Notes: generated from the letters alone by a model not told the origin. A stretch of DNA of 64,000 nucleotides from Fusibacter ferrireducens (GCF_015352425.1 NZ_JADKNH010000010.1:1-64000); one strand, 5' to 3'; counted from the first letter of the stretch, positions 26,675 through 36,564 are shown. Translations and numbers: made by a program.

Positions 26675-27947
26675 AAGTTTCTCCCTCTATTGCATGGTTG
26701 GGTGTCGTTATGCCAAATGCCTCAGGATACAAATCACTGAGGCTCATCTGGCTTTGCTTGGGTTTATCCAGCAACATTTGTTTTAATCTAAGCGGTTCTA
26801 AATCACCTGCGCCGAAGTATTGCCCTTTGCATGTGATAAAGTATTTTGCACGCTTTAAGACCACACCCATTTTTTTAAGAGACTCATATGAGACAAGTCC
26901 AAATCGTCTTGCAGCCATAATGCGTCTTGCAGAGGTATTTCCAATGCCCGGTATTCTGAGCAATTCTAAAAAGCTCACTTGATTGACTTCCATGGGAAAC
27001 AGATGCAAATTGCGAAGTGCCCACTGGCATTTGGGGTCCACCAGCATATCCAAATTCGGATGTGCTTCATTGACGATTTCATCTGCCTTGAACCCATAAA
27101 AACGCAAGAGCCAGTCCGCTTGATAAATGCGATGTTCTCTTTGAAGGGGTGGCACTTTATGTGGCACGATATCCGGATGATTGTTCACCGGTACATAGGC
27201 AGAATAGTAGACCCTTTTAAGTGACATTTTATTATAGAGCGCCTCTGATAGCTTGACAATGTGATAATCTGTCTCATTTGTGGACCCTACTATGAGTTGT
27301 GTCGACTGACCAGCAGGGACAAATAGTGCTTTATTGCGCTTTTCATATTTATGCTGATCAATTTGGTCTTTGATCAGTTTCATAGGGCTCAATATGGATT
27401 GGCGATCCTTTTGAGGGGCCAATAATTTGAGACCATTGGTGGTGGGCAATTCAATATTGATGCTTAAGCGATCTGCGTAGAGCCCAGCTTCCCTGATGAG
27501 CTTTTCATCAGCGCCTGGGATGCCTTTTAGATGAATATAACCTTGAAAGTTCTCTTCTGTTCTCAATCGCTTAGCTACCATTAGAAGTCTTTCCATCGTA
27601 TAATTCGGATTTCTCGTTACGGCAGAACTCAAGAATAGGCCTTCTATGTAATTGCGTCTGTAAAAGTTGATCGTCAGTGCCACGATCTCTTCTGGTTCAA
27701 ATTCTGCGCGCGGAAAATCATTCGACAGACGATTGATGCAATACGCACAATCATAGATGCATTTATTAGACATTAAAATTTTAAGGAGTGAGATACATCT
27801 GCCGTCATCAGTCCAACTGTGGCAAATCCCTGCTTTAGTTGCATTGCCAAGACCACCTGCATTAGCTCTTTCGCTCCCACTGGATGAGCATGATACATCA
27901 TATTTCGCAGCATCTGCTAATATTTCAAGTTTTTCAAAGATTTCCAT
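26658..27947 (-). CDS. Putative DNA modification/repair radical SAM protein (TIGR03916 type)
   Basis: ATG 27947 follows GGGAGGTCGCT, giving 429 aa. The radical SAM cluster motif C-x3-C-x2-C is seen in NKCIYDCAYCINR (about residues 65-77). The extended N-terminus has conserved Cys and Gly residues (YDVSCSSSGS, GICHSWTDDGRC). Near the C-terminus a helix-hairpin-helix (LLRIPGIGNTSARRIMAAR) suggests DNA binding. The partner is the overlapping TIGR03915-type gene, and an HD protein lies 17 bp upstream in the same direction. Substrate and reaction are unknown for the family. Confidence 0.9.
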   Translation of the reverse strand: MEIFEKLEILADAAKYDVSCSSSGSERANAGGLGNATKAGICHSWTDDGRCISLLKILMSNKCIYDCAYCINRLSNDFPRAEFEPEEIVALTINFYRRNYIEGLFLSSAVTRNPNYTMERLLMVAKRLRTEENFQGYIHLKGIPGADEKLIREAGLYADRLSINIELPTTNGLKLLAPQKDRQSILSPMKLIKDQIDQHKYEKRNKALFVPAGQSTQLIVGSTNETDYHIVKLSEALYNKMSLKRVYYSAYVPVNNHPDIVPHKVPPLQREHRIYQADWLLRFYGFKADEIVNEAHPNLDMLVDPKCQWALRNLHLFPMEVNQVSFLELLRIPGIGNTSARRIMAARRFGLVSYESLKKMGVVLKRAKYFITCKGQYFGAGDLEPLRLKQMLLDKPKQSQMSLSDLYPEAFGITTPNHAIEGETYGLLT

Positions 27948-27964
27948 AGCGACCTCCCACCACA

Positions 27965-28537
27965 TCAACCCAATAGATTATAAATCTGTTCTCTCTTATC
28001 TTTATAGTAGAGTTTGCTCTTTTCAGACATTTTGTCATAACTCCTGATGAGTTTATTGCGTACAAAATGAACGCCCTCATTTTGATCCATTTTTCTCATG
28101 ACATATGCCAAATAGAAAAGTGCCGGTAAATTGTCATAATGAGAAATCGCATCTGCATCTGCAACGCAGATTTCTTCTATACTCATCTTGTTCCTAATAA
28201 CACTGCCTCTATGGTTGAGAATGCATTGCTTCACTTTTTCAATTTTGACTTCTGGATAGTCATATGTGCTCAGTATTGCCTCTGCCATCTGCGCACCATG
28301 AATGTGATGTGATTCATATAACGCGTAATCAGTAATACTGGCAATGTCATGCAACCAGCCTGCAATTTCACAGACTTCAATATCCGCATGATATTGCTTT
28401 GCCAATTCAACAGCATGCCTTGCAACACTTTCAATATGATCATAGCATCCTTTTCCAAAAAAGTTATTCGGACTTTCGCACCTCATTTTAATATCTGCTT
28501 TGATATCCTCTATTAGGTTCATGTGGTTTATGTTCAT
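27965..28537 (-). CDS. HD-domain phosphohydrolase, unknown substrate
   Basis: 190 aa. The metal-binding pattern of HD hydrolases is visible: His in CYDHIESVARHA, the His-Asp pair in GWLHDIASITDY, then HHIHGAQMAEAIL and Asp in VADADAISHYD. This fits small-molecule phosphohydrolases such as nucleotide phosphatases, but the substrate cannot be told. The start could be codon 1 or the Met at codon 6. It is the first gene of a three-gene unit with the radical SAM pair, which may hint at a nucleotide-related role; that is inference. Confidence 0.85.
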   Translation of the reverse strand: MNINHMNLIEDIKADIKMRCESPNNFFGKGCYDHIESVARHAVELAKQYHADIEVCEIAGWLHDIASITDYALYESHHIHGAQMAEAILSTYDYPEVKIEKVKQCILNHRGSVIRNKMSIEEICVADADAISHYDNLPALFYLAYVMRKMDQNEGVHFVRNKLIRSYDKMSEKSKLYYKDKREQIYNLLG

Positions 28538-28712
28538 GTGACTGACCTTCTCATCTCTATTTTTTATTCATAATTTTTATCTTCAGTTCAGAGCTTTTAT
28601 CTTTTACAAAATAGAACGTGTGTTCTAATTTGATTATATCATATTTTGCTCACTTTACAACCCCTTACAAAGAAGATCCTCAAAATAGAACCCATAAATA
28701 GGACAAAAAAAT

Positions 28713-28743
28713 AGAGAATAATGGCATACATCCGTTATTCTCT
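28713..28743 (-). terminator. Terminator after the secreted glycosidase-like gene
   Basis: AGAGAATAA (28713-28721) pairs with TTATTCTCT (28735-28743), extended inward by GG/CC. On the minus strand the stem is followed by ATTTTTTTG. It is 39 bp past the stop at 28782. Confidence 0.8.
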
Positions 28744-28781
28744 GCAATGTTCAACACACTCGATAAACCTAGCCTTAATTA

Positions 28782-31280
28782 CTAAGGCATGGCATTCACT
28801 GTCACAATATGATATTTAGGGATATAACTCACTTTAAAGTTCAGAGCTTGGCAAATAAACTTTAGGGGCACATAGTTAATGTCCTCATTTTTTATGCCAA
28901 CGGTTTCTAGATAAACTTCTTTCCCATTGGCTTTGGCATAGGGGTTATCCAGTTGTATCCAGAACACATAACCATTTTTCCCCCCAGTGTACGTTTTATA
29001 ACTACTATGATAATCGAAGTCTACACCTAATGCCGATAGCAATTCTTCTGCACGGTATAGGCTATTGTTGTTCACCAGTAAAGGTTTACTTTCAAAATGG
29101 ACGTATTTACCTTGAATAAAGAGTTTTTGAGACTCATTGCCATTAGGCGCGTTTACAAGCGTGAGTTTATGTTTACCCAATGGTGCTTTAACTGTAAAGG
29201 ATTCTCCATTATACAACACTTCCAGTGATGTCTGAACATCATCAAGCAATATCTCTGTCGGCACGAAATTTATCGTGATCAACCCGTTTCTCTTTTCTTG
29301 GTATTCAAGTTCAATTTTATCCGCAGTCGATTTAAACCTTTTAATCTCACCATTGAAATCTAAGATTCTCATATTTTTTTCAAATGTTTCTGCAGGAATC
29401 ACTTTGAATTCAACATCATGAGTACCACTTGGTATCAGTATAAAATCAGAATTTACAAATGGACTCACTTGCCCATCTATCAACACTTCTTTGTGCTTCA
29501 TATCACCGAGGTATTTAAATGTATTCTCTGATTGCGTCTTGATATGTCCTGAATTCACTTTTTCAACTTGACTCTTATGCGCCATTACATAAGGCAGCAT
29601 TTCATAATCATGATCATAGAGTGTATGCGCTGCATATAGACAAACTCTATCTGATAAAGACATGGCATGGGCAATGAGATCATAAAGTTCTAACCCTGTT
29701 TGTTTAGCTGTTGGATATAAGTTTTCATAAGCTACTCTTGATCTTTCAACGATATTGATGTCAAATAAAACATCCTTGTCACTGTTCATCTTTCCCTTAT
29801 AATGCTTTGATATTTCAGAATACCTTGCTGGTCCAAGCGCCCATAGTGTAAAAGGGTCTTCCACGATGTAGAAAAAATCATATTTGTTTTGAAGTTTGAT
29901 AAAGGCATTGGCATCCACACCTATGTTGTCATACATTTTAGAATCTTTAATGCTTTCAATCTGAGTGACATATATGGAATAAGGTAATCCCCCTTTTTTC
30001 AAGAGCTTCACAGAGCTGATAATTTCCTCATTTAAAGCCGTTACAAGGTCTCGCCTGTATTGCAAAAACTGAGTTTTGATAGCATTGTCGCTCTTACTGT
30101 GATGATAAGGACTTGATGCATCAAATAATTCAATCGGATCTACACCCGTTTTTGCTTTAAATGCGCTTCGTACATCGTCAGATAAGGGCGTAAAGGTCTC
30201 TGGAAACTTAAACCCATCTGGTGACTCAAAATAGAGTTCGGCGATATCGACACCATCCCAATTAAAGGCGCCCAAATAATCTTTTACATATGCTTTTATG
30301 GCATCCATGCAAGCCGGATTCTCCATGGCCATTAAATATCGCCACGATACATGTGCGTCTTCCAGTGTTCCTGTTTTTTCTCGCCATTCTGGGTGATCAT
30401 GCCAAAATTGCTCTGTTACCATGGGAAACTCAAACCATGCATATACCAAAATGCCTTGCCCATTGCAAGCATTGATAAATTTATCATAAAATGTTTTGGT
30501 TTTATCTATTTCGTACCATGCACTTAAATGGACCTCAGAAATACCCGCTTTCTTAAACTGTTGAGCAAGTTGTTCTGGATCTTGATCATAATAATAGCCC
30601 CAGTCCATATAAACGATCATCTGATCTCTTTTAATTGAAAAATCAAGTGCAAAGGTCTTTGAAACAATTTGCATCATAAAGGGGATTCTATAGTACTGAT
30701 AGTCCGTCTCATTGACATATGCGCCTACAGTGCTATAGACGAAAGAACCCTTTTGATATTGCCCACTGACCACAACTGGTGTAGATTTGTCACTTGAAAG
30801 ACAGTGAACGGACAAATCTTTATTGGTGATCATTGGAATGGTCACTTTTTCATCCCAAAAAATATTGACGGTTGGGTGCATCTTGTCTATTAGGCCATCA
30901 ATCTGCTTTGTATCCGTTCCAAAGTCAACACCCAATTGCCTGCCCAAACTCTGATGTCTTTCTACGATTAATTGCATCCCTGAACCCACTGCTTTCACAA
31001 TACTTGCTTCAGGGATACAGTGATCCGCCACAGATTGAGTGATTATTAAAATGTCTACATCCGACAACTCAAGTGTACTGAGGTCCTCTTCATGAATGAC
31101 TTCAACGAGCATTCCAAAATCGGTAAACATCTTTTGGTAACTGCTCTCTTCATTGGCTTTAATCACTTCAACAATTCTGATCACGCTTGTATCCTGTCCA
31201 TATGTAAATTGAAAAAAGGTACTCGCAATCAAACCCAATAACAAGACTTGAAAAAGGCACTTTTTAGACCAGTTTTTCAT
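28782..31280 (-). CDS. Secreted glycoside-hydrolase-like protein with C-terminal stalk domain
   Basis: 832 aa with a signal peptide (basic start, LFQVLLLGLIASTFFQFTYG, cleavage near residue 28). Residues about 30-210 form an unrecognised N-terminal domain with a ThuA-like feel (DVDILIITQS, VKAVGSGMQLIVERH). Residues about 215-560 look like a TIM barrel of the DUF187/GHL10 group: MIVYMDWGYYYDQDP, EVHLSAWYEID, ILVYAWFEFPMVTEQFW, WDGVDIAELYFESPDG with candidate catalytic acids. Residues about 725-832 resemble the copper-amine-oxidase-like stalk domain (PLKFICQALNFKVSYIPKYH). Probably acts on a cell-surface or extracellular polysaccharide. Single gene with its own terminator. Confidence 0.75.
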   Translation of the reverse strand: MKNWSKKCLFQVLLLGLIASTFFQFTYGQDTSVIRIVEVIKANEESSYQKMFTDFGMLVEVIHEEDLSTLELSDVDILIITQSVADHCIPEASIVKAVGSGMQLIVERHQSLGRQLGVDFGTDTKQIDGLIDKMHPTVNIFWDEKVTIPMITNKDLSVHCLSSDKSTPVVVSGQYQKGSFVYSTVGAYVNETDYQYYRIPFMMQIVSKTFALDFSIKRDQMIVYMDWGYYYDQDPEQLAQQFKKAGISEVHLSAWYEIDKTKTFYDKFINACNGQGILVYAWFEFPMVTEQFWHDHPEWREKTGTLEDAHVSWRYLMAMENPACMDAIKAYVKDYLGAFNWDGVDIAELYFESPDGFKFPETFTPLSDDVRSAFKAKTGVDPIELFDASSPYHHSKSDNAIKTQFLQYRRDLVTALNEEIISSVKLLKKGGLPYSIYVTQIESIKDSKMYDNIGVDANAFIKLQNKYDFFYIVEDPFTLWALGPARYSEISKHYKGKMNSDKDVLFDINIVERSRVAYENLYPTAKQTGLELYDLIAHAMSLSDRVCLYAAHTLYDHDYEMLPYVMAHKSQVEKVNSGHIKTQSENTFKYLGDMKHKEVLIDGQVSPFVNSDFILIPSGTHDVEFKVIPAETFEKNMRILDFNGEIKRFKSTADKIELEYQEKRNGLITINFVPTEILLDDVQTSLEVLYNGESFTVKAPLGKHKLTLVNAPNGNESQKLFIQGKYVHFESKPLLVNNNSLYRAEELLSALGVDFDYHSSYKTYTGGKNGYVFWIQLDNPYAKANGKEVYLETVGIKNEDINYVPLKFICQALNFKVSYIPKYHIVTVNAMP

Positions 31281-31391
31281 GTCGAACCTCCCCTATATAT
31301 GCGCTATTTTTTCTATGATATTATCCCCTCTATTATATCAAATCTGCCATCTGTATGTACATCATTTTATCTGATATGGAAACATTTGTAT

Positions 31392-31548
31392 CATCTTTCG
31401 ATGTCTCAAAACGATTTTCGCTGACGCCGCTTTGGGCTCAAATCTTGCATACAACAACATTTGAGCCATCTCCGATGCCTCAAAACGATTTTCGCTGACG
31501 CTGTTTGAGGGTGAACATTCCTCAGCACAGCTTTGGGCTCAAATCTTG
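31392..31548. repeat. Interleaved direct repeats in the 31.3-31.6 kb gap
   Basis: A 35-bp motif (core TCAAAACGATTTTCGCTGAC) occurs at 31392-31426 and 31467-31501. A 19-bp motif GCTTTGGGCTCAAATCTTG occurs at 31429-31447 and 31530-31548. ATTTGAGCC at about 31459 is complementary to GGCTCAAAT, and CCTCAAA/TTTGAGG also pair, so the region can fold. A diverged relative of the first motif (CTCAACCCAATTTTCGCTGA) appears near 60327. No gene is seen in 31281-31633. Confidence 0.7.
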
Positions 31549-31553
31549 TTGTT

Positions 31554-31591
31554 TTAAAAAAACGAGAGTTCTCTTGATGAGAATCTCTCGT
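31554..31591 (-). terminator. Terminator after the SleB-like gene
   Basis: ACGAGAG...CTCTCGT (31562-31591) forms a 13-bp stem with a 4-nt loop. On the minus strand it is followed by TTTTTTTA. It lies 42 bp after the stop at 31634. Confidence 0.85.
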
Positions 31592-31633
31592 CTTGTTCTG
31601 TTTGAAAATACTCTGAATTTACCTTACGTCCAA

Positions 31634-32446
31634 TTATTCATAAAAATATTCACCGTCTATAATGATATAGAGATCATCCGCTTTGCTTGAAAACGGCCTG
31701 TTGTTGAAATACAGACACTCACCCACATTGTTTTCACCTGTTAAGGCCTTTTTAGCCGCCACAATGCTGTTTTTTGAAGGTTGAAGCGTTAAAAAGCTTT
31801 CCCTATGTGCCGGCGGAAACTGTTTGTATTTGCCCTCTTGATAAATAACATCATATACTGTGGATGGAAAGTTTGAACTCTTGACGCGGTTTAGAACCAC
31901 ATTTGCAATGGCGAGTTTCATATCCATTGAACTGTCACTGCTCTCCACATTTACAATCCTTGCCAACCAAAGCAAATCTTCATCTGTATAAGGTATCACG
32001 ATTGGATCTGTCTCATCCCATTCAAACTGATCGCTTTGAATCGTCAACGTCAAATTGCTATCGTTCCAAGCAAATGTTGCTGGAAAACGCTCCATTAGGA
32101 AATTGAGTGGTGCATACACGCGATCATCAATTACAACTGTCGGGGCATCCATCATCAAAATTTCATTGTTGATGATGGCTTGTGTTGACTCTAACTCAAA
32201 ACTCATATATTGATCTTCATATTCTACCGTTGCTAACTTTGCATTTCCGAGCCAATGGGTTTCTCCTCCAAATCTTGACGAGAAATCTGCTACACATGCG
32301 TACAACTGATCATTTTGGACAACAACTAAACCATCATTGCCAATCGGTTGATCATTGATGATCAAAGTCACTTCGTTTGCAAATGTCACTGAAGAAAGCA
32401 ACATCAGAAACAAGAGTAACATGGTCACTTGCCATTTCAACCTCAT
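31634..32446 (-). CDS. Secreted cell-wall hydrolase, SleB-like, with stalk domain
   Basis: 270 aa. Signal peptide MRLKWQVTMLLLFLMLLSSV followed by TFANE. Residues about 27-135 resemble the copper-amine-oxidase-like stalk domain (APLNFLMERFPATFAW), often used to bind the envelope. Residues about 150-270 match the Hydrolase_2/SleB catalytic fold: LLWLARIVNVESSDSS with the catalytic-type Glu, IANVVLNRVKSSNFPSTVYD, VIYQEGKYKQFPPA and a final ECLYFNNR. SleB-family enzymes are peptidoglycan lytic transglycosylases, known from spore cortex lysis but also in vegetative walls, so the link to germination is not certain. Confidence 0.9.
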   Translation of the reverse strand: MRLKWQVTMLLLFLMLLSSVTFANEVTLIINDQPIGNDGLVVVQNDQLYACVADFSSRFGGETHWLGNAKLATVEYEDQYMSFELESTQAIINNEILMMDAPTVVIDDRVYAPLNFLMERFPATFAWNDSNLTLTIQSDQFEWDETDPIVIPYTDEDLLWLARIVNVESSDSSMDMKLAIANVVLNRVKSSNFPSTVYDVIYQEGKYKQFPPAHRESFLTLQPSKNSIVAAKKALTGENNVGECLYFNNRPFSSKADDLYIIIDGEYFYE

Positions 32447-32480
32447 AGGACCTCCTGAATTGTTTTTTTAAATATGCCCT

Positions 32481-32508
32481 ATTTTACCATATTCGGGCCT
32501 TAATTCAA
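32481..32508 (-). promoter_or_regulatory. Promoter of the SleB-like gene
   Basis: On the minus strand TTGAAT (32503-32508), 16-bp spacer, TAAAAT (32481-32486). It lies 35 bp upstream of the start codon, between purL and the hydrolase gene, so the hydrolase can be transcribed independently. Confidence 0.5.
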
Positions 32509-32575
32509 CCCTTTGGTCACCATGCTGTCATTTTCAATCCACCCGTACCGCTTATCGCAATGCTTCTCGTCTTTA

Positions 32576-35500
32576 TTACAATTTGAAGTAGTTGACGCCA
32601 GCTTCAAATATTTTCATATCAGATGCACCATAAATATTTTTGTAAAGATGTTTACCCACACGCTCCACGTGGCCCATTTTACCTAAAATCCGACCATCCA
32701 CTGAAGTAATGCCCTCTATCGCCATCACCGAACCATTGATGTTGTAATGACCATCATATGTCGCCTGATGATTAGAGTCCACGTATTGAGTCGCTATTTG
32801 ACCATTTTTCTTGAGAGATTCAAGTGTTTTGTCATCCGCATAGAATCGGCCTTCACCATGAGAAAATGCCGTTTCAAAGACATCCCCAGCTTCTACGTTT
32901 GCAAACCACGGTGATTTGACAGAGGCAACTCTCACATGAGCCATCCTTGCCACATGGCGACCGATTTTGTTAAAAGTCAAGGTCGGTGCATTTTCATCTA
33001 AAGTTTTAATTTCACCATACGGTAAAAGCCCTAACTTCACGAGGGCTTGGAAGCCATTGCAAATACCAATCACAAGTCCATCACGTTCATTCAAAAGTTT
33101 CATAAGGGCTTCTGCAACTCTAGGATTTCTAAAAACAGATGCAATAAACTTACCTGAACCCTCCGGTTCATCGCCTGCACTGAATCCACCTGGAATCGCA
33201 AGGATTTGGCTCTTATTGATCTTCTCAACCAATTCGTCGATGGATGCCATTGTTGCCTCAGGGGTTAGATTTCTAAATAAAAACGGTTCTGCTACAGCAC
33301 CTGCTTTTTCAAAAGCACGTTGCGTATCCCATTCACAGTTTGTCCCTGGAAATGCAGGTACAAGCACTCTTGGTTTTGCAAATTGTGCTTTAGGTGCGTA
33401 TATTGAACGATCTAAACACGTGATTGTTTCGCAAGTGCCCTGAGCCTGAGCTTCATGAACTTTAGGAAAAATAGCATCCAGCGGTTTTTCCCATTCTGAC
33501 ATGAGCACATCCATATCAAGTGCCACGCCGTTGACGCTGATATTAGAGTTTTCAGTGGTTTTACCAATCATTTTTGCAAATGATAATTGGCTTAATTCAA
33601 CGCCTGCTTTGATTTCAAAAACCAAACTGCCATAAGCGGCTTCAAATAAATCGAATTCCGTATCCAATGTAAATCCAATTTTATTTCCAAATGCCATTTT
33701 AGTCATTGCAAGTGCTACGCCACCTTTGCCCACTGCATATGCCGATAGGATTTGACCTTCTAAAATCGCTTGGTGAATTTCAGAATAAGCTTTTTTCAAG
33801 TTTTCAAAATCGATGATTTCAGAGGCATCTCGCTCTGCATAAAAATAGCCAATCGCATTGCCGCCCGCTTTAAATTCTGGCGAAATGATCTCACTGCCCT
33901 CAGCTGTATTCACTGCAAATGAAATGAGTGTTGGCGGCACGTTGATGTCTTTAAATGTGCCCGACATGGAGTCTTTACCGCCAATTGCAGCCGTGCCCAT
34001 CTGGCTTTGTGCATAACTTGCACCCAATAGGGCTGAAAACGGTTTACCCCATTTAACAGGATCATTGCCCAGCTTTTCAAAATACTCTTGTAGTGAAAGT
34101 CTCACTTTTTCATATGCGCCACCCGTCGCAACGAGTTTTGCGATGGAATCCACCACAGCATACAATCCACCGTGGAAAGGCGACCACTTGCCAATGGCAG
34201 GATCATAGCCATAAGCCATCATGGAAACGGTATCCGTTTCACCTGTGAGCACTGGGAATTTAGCCACCATGGTTTGAGCCGGCGTATTATAAGTCTTACC
34301 GCCAAAAGGCATCAACACCGTTCCTGCGCCAATGGTATTATCAAAACGCTCCACGAGGCCTTTTTGTGAACAGTTGTTAAGATCTTTCACAGTTTCTAGC
34401 CATTTTGCTTCAAGGTCTACTGTTTTATTATTCGTTCCAAGTTTATCTTGATTAAAGAAGGTATTACTTGAAGGTGCTGATACTTTAACAGAAGTCTTGC
34501 CCTTCACACCATTTGTATCTAAAAATGCTCTGGAAAGGTTAAGCACTTCTTGACCATTCCAAGTCATGATGAGTCTGCCATCATCTGTTACTTTTGCAAC
34601 TTCTGAAACCTCTAAGTTTTCATGATCACAATGCGCCATAAAATCCGCCACGTTTTCTGGTGCGATTACCACTGCCATACGTTCTTGAGATTCTGAAATC
34701 GCAAGCTCTGTACCATCAAGACCTTCATATTTTTTCTTAACTGCATCCAAATTGATCTGTAAACTATCTGCAAGTTCTCCTATTGCAACAGAGACGCCAC
34801 CTGCACCAAAGTCATTACATTTTTTAATGAGTTTTGATAAATTTGGATTTCTAAACAACCTCTGAATCTTGCGTTCAACTGGTGGATTTCCCTTTTGGAC
34901 TTCTGCACCACAAGTCAATAAACTTTCCTCATCATGTTCTTTAGAAGAACCCGTCGCGCCACCGATGCCATCTCTACCTGTTCTACCGCCCACGAGTAAA
35001 ATCACATCACCTTCAAGTGGTTTTTCTCTGACGATATTGGCTTTAGGCGCTGCGCCAACCACTGCGCCCACTTCCATTCTCTTTGCTAAGAAACCCTCAT
35101 CATAAACCTCAGCCACATGACCTGTTGCAAGTCCAATTTGATTGCCATAAGCACTGAACCCAGCTGCCGCTTTTTGCGTGATGATCTTTTGTGGCAGTTT
35201 ACCTTCAAGCGTGGATTCAAACGGCACTGTAGGATCAGCTGCACCGGTTACGCGCATGGAATGGTAGACGTAACTTCTGCCTGAAAGCGGATCTCTAATG
35301 GCACCTCCAAGACAAGTTGCCGCACCACCGAAAGGTTCGATTTCAGTGGGATGATTATGCGTTTCATTTTTAAACATCAAAAGCCAGGGCTCTTTTTTAC
35401 CGTCTATTTTAACATCCACTTCTATACTGCAAGCATTGATTTCGTCCGATACATCTAAGTCTTCAAGGCCGCCTTCTTTTCTGAGGGTTTTCATGTTGAT

Positions 35501-36337
35501 CGTTGCAAGATCCATCAGCGTAATATCTCTTTTACGATCAGCATAGACGTATTTACGTGCCTCTAGATATGCCTCGAAAGCTTTGTTTAATACAGGTTTA
35601 AAGTCGCTTTCTTCAAACTCAACAGCTTCAATTTCAGTTGAAAAAGTGGTGTGTCTACAGTGATCTGACCAATAGGTGTCGATCACTCTAAGTTCTGTAA
35701 TCGTAGGATTTCTGTGTTCCGTTTCCTTAAAATAGGTTTGTATAAATGCCACATCTTCCACAGTCATGGCAAAGCCCATTGTACTTTTAAAAGCGACAAG
35801 TTCTTCAGGCGACATGTCGATGAAATTTTCAACGGTTTTTACAGCATGTGGTTCCTGTGTTACCATTTTAACTGTTTCAGGGATCTCCAGTGGCACTTCT
35901 CTGGATTCCACTGGATTGATGAGATACGTTTTAATCATTTCAAATTCTGGCTCCGAAACAGCACCCTCTATTACGATGATACGTGAAGTCACAATTTCAG
36001 GTCGCTTCTCAAGCGTTACAATTTCAATGCATTGCGCCGCAGAATCCGCCCTTTGATCGTATTGGCCCGGTAAGAGTTCAATTCTAAAGGCCTTGCTATT
36101 TTGAGGCAATTCAATTTCAGTTTCAGTGACATTGTCCACATTGGGTTCAGATAGAATTAATGCTTTTATTTCTGAAAGTTTGCTTTCATTGACACCTTCC
36201 ATGTCATAGACATTGATGATACTCACTTTTTCAAGCGTATGAATGTGAAGTGTCTGTTTTAAATCATGTAATATTTCATGTGCTTCTACGTCAAAACCCG
36301 TCTTCTTTTGAACCAAAATGCGCTTTACTAAACTCAT
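32576..36337 (-). CDS. purL: FGAM synthase, large single-chain form
   Basis: Converts FGAR plus glutamine to FGAM with ATP. ATG 36337 has the site AAGGAGGAAAAT, giving 1253 aa, the fused form rather than the PurS/PurL/PurQ split common in Bacillus. An N-terminal PurS-like part (about 1-150) leads into two PurM-like halves, with HNHPTEIEPFGGAATCLGG and VGGRTGRDGIGGATGSS in the first. The C-terminal glutaminase (about 990-1253) has the nucleophile Cys in GICNGFQALVKLG and the His of SHGEGRFYADD. It lies apart from the purE-D operon and I found no PurBox upstream. Same strand as the SleB-like gene downstream. Confidence 0.98.
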   Translation of the reverse strand: MSLVKRILVQKKTGFDVEAHEILHDLKQTLHIHTLEKVSIINVYDMEGVNESKLSEIKALILSEPNVDNVTETEIELPQNSKAFRIELLPGQYDQRADSAAQCIEIVTLEKRPEIVTSRIIVIEGAVSEPEFEMIKTYLINPVESREVPLEIPETVKMVTQEPHAVKTVENFIDMSPEELVAFKSTMGFAMTVEDVAFIQTYFKETEHRNPTITELRVIDTYWSDHCRHTTFSTEIEAVEFEESDFKPVLNKAFEAYLEARKYVYADRKRDITLMDLATINMKTLRKEGGLEDLDVSDEINACSIEVDVKIDGKKEPWLLMFKNETHNHPTEIEPFGGAATCLGGAIRDPLSGRSYVYHSMRVTGAADPTVPFESTLEGKLPQKIITQKAAAGFSAYGNQIGLATGHVAEVYDEGFLAKRMEVGAVVGAAPKANIVREKPLEGDVILLVGGRTGRDGIGGATGSSKEHDEESLLTCGAEVQKGNPPVERKIQRLFRNPNLSKLIKKCNDFGAGGVSVAIGELADSLQINLDAVKKKYEGLDGTELAISESQERMAVVIAPENVADFMAHCDHENLEVSEVAKVTDDGRLIMTWNGQEVLNLSRAFLDTNGVKGKTSVKVSAPSSNTFFNQDKLGTNNKTVDLEAKWLETVKDLNNCSQKGLVERFDNTIGAGTVLMPFGGKTYNTPAQTMVAKFPVLTGETDTVSMMAYGYDPAIGKWSPFHGGLYAVVDSIAKLVATGGAYEKVRLSLQEYFEKLGNDPVKWGKPFSALLGASYAQSQMGTAAIGGKDSMSGTFKDINVPPTLISFAVNTAEGSEIISPEFKAGGNAIGYFYAERDASEIIDFENLKKAYSEIHQAILEGQILSAYAVGKGGVALAMTKMAFGNKIGFTLDTEFDLFEAAYGSLVFEIKAGVELSQLSFAKMIGKTTENSNISVNGVALDMDVLMSEWEKPLDAIFPKVHEAQAQGTCETITCLDRSIYAPKAQFAKPRVLVPAFPGTNCEWDTQRAFEKAGAVAEPFLFRNLTPEATMASIDELVEKINKSQILAIPGGFSAGDEPEGSGKFIASVFRNPRVAEALMKLLNERDGLVIGICNGFQALVKLGLLPYGEIKTLDENAPTLTFNKIGRHVARMAHVRVASVKSPWFANVEAGDVFETAFSHGEGRFYADDKTLESLKKNGQIATQYVDSNHQATYDGHYNINGSVMAIEGITSVDGRILGKMGHVERVGKHLYKNIYGASDMKIFEAGVNYFKL

Positions 36338-36564
36338 ATTTTCCTCCTTAGCCTCAGACCGCAGGGGCTTCACTTTACGGCCCTTTCAAATGCTTAAATG
36401 CCACCTGTTTTATGCATCCATGTATTGTGAATATATTCTAAATTATAATCTCATTTTTCTTTCTCTCTCATTTTATCATAGGGTTTTTTATAATGAAAAT
36501 TAATATTTTTAATGACTAAGATTAGCACTGCTAATTTTAAAAAGCCCTATGGCATCATTTTATT

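Noticed and set aside
32967-33443. A 158-codon open frame antisense to purL
   Set aside because: It lies wholly opposite an intact, highly conserved purL segment, has no ribosome site and its composition follows the coding strand. The same reasoning removes the other antisense frames over galT, glgB, the chemoreceptors and the FecR gene.
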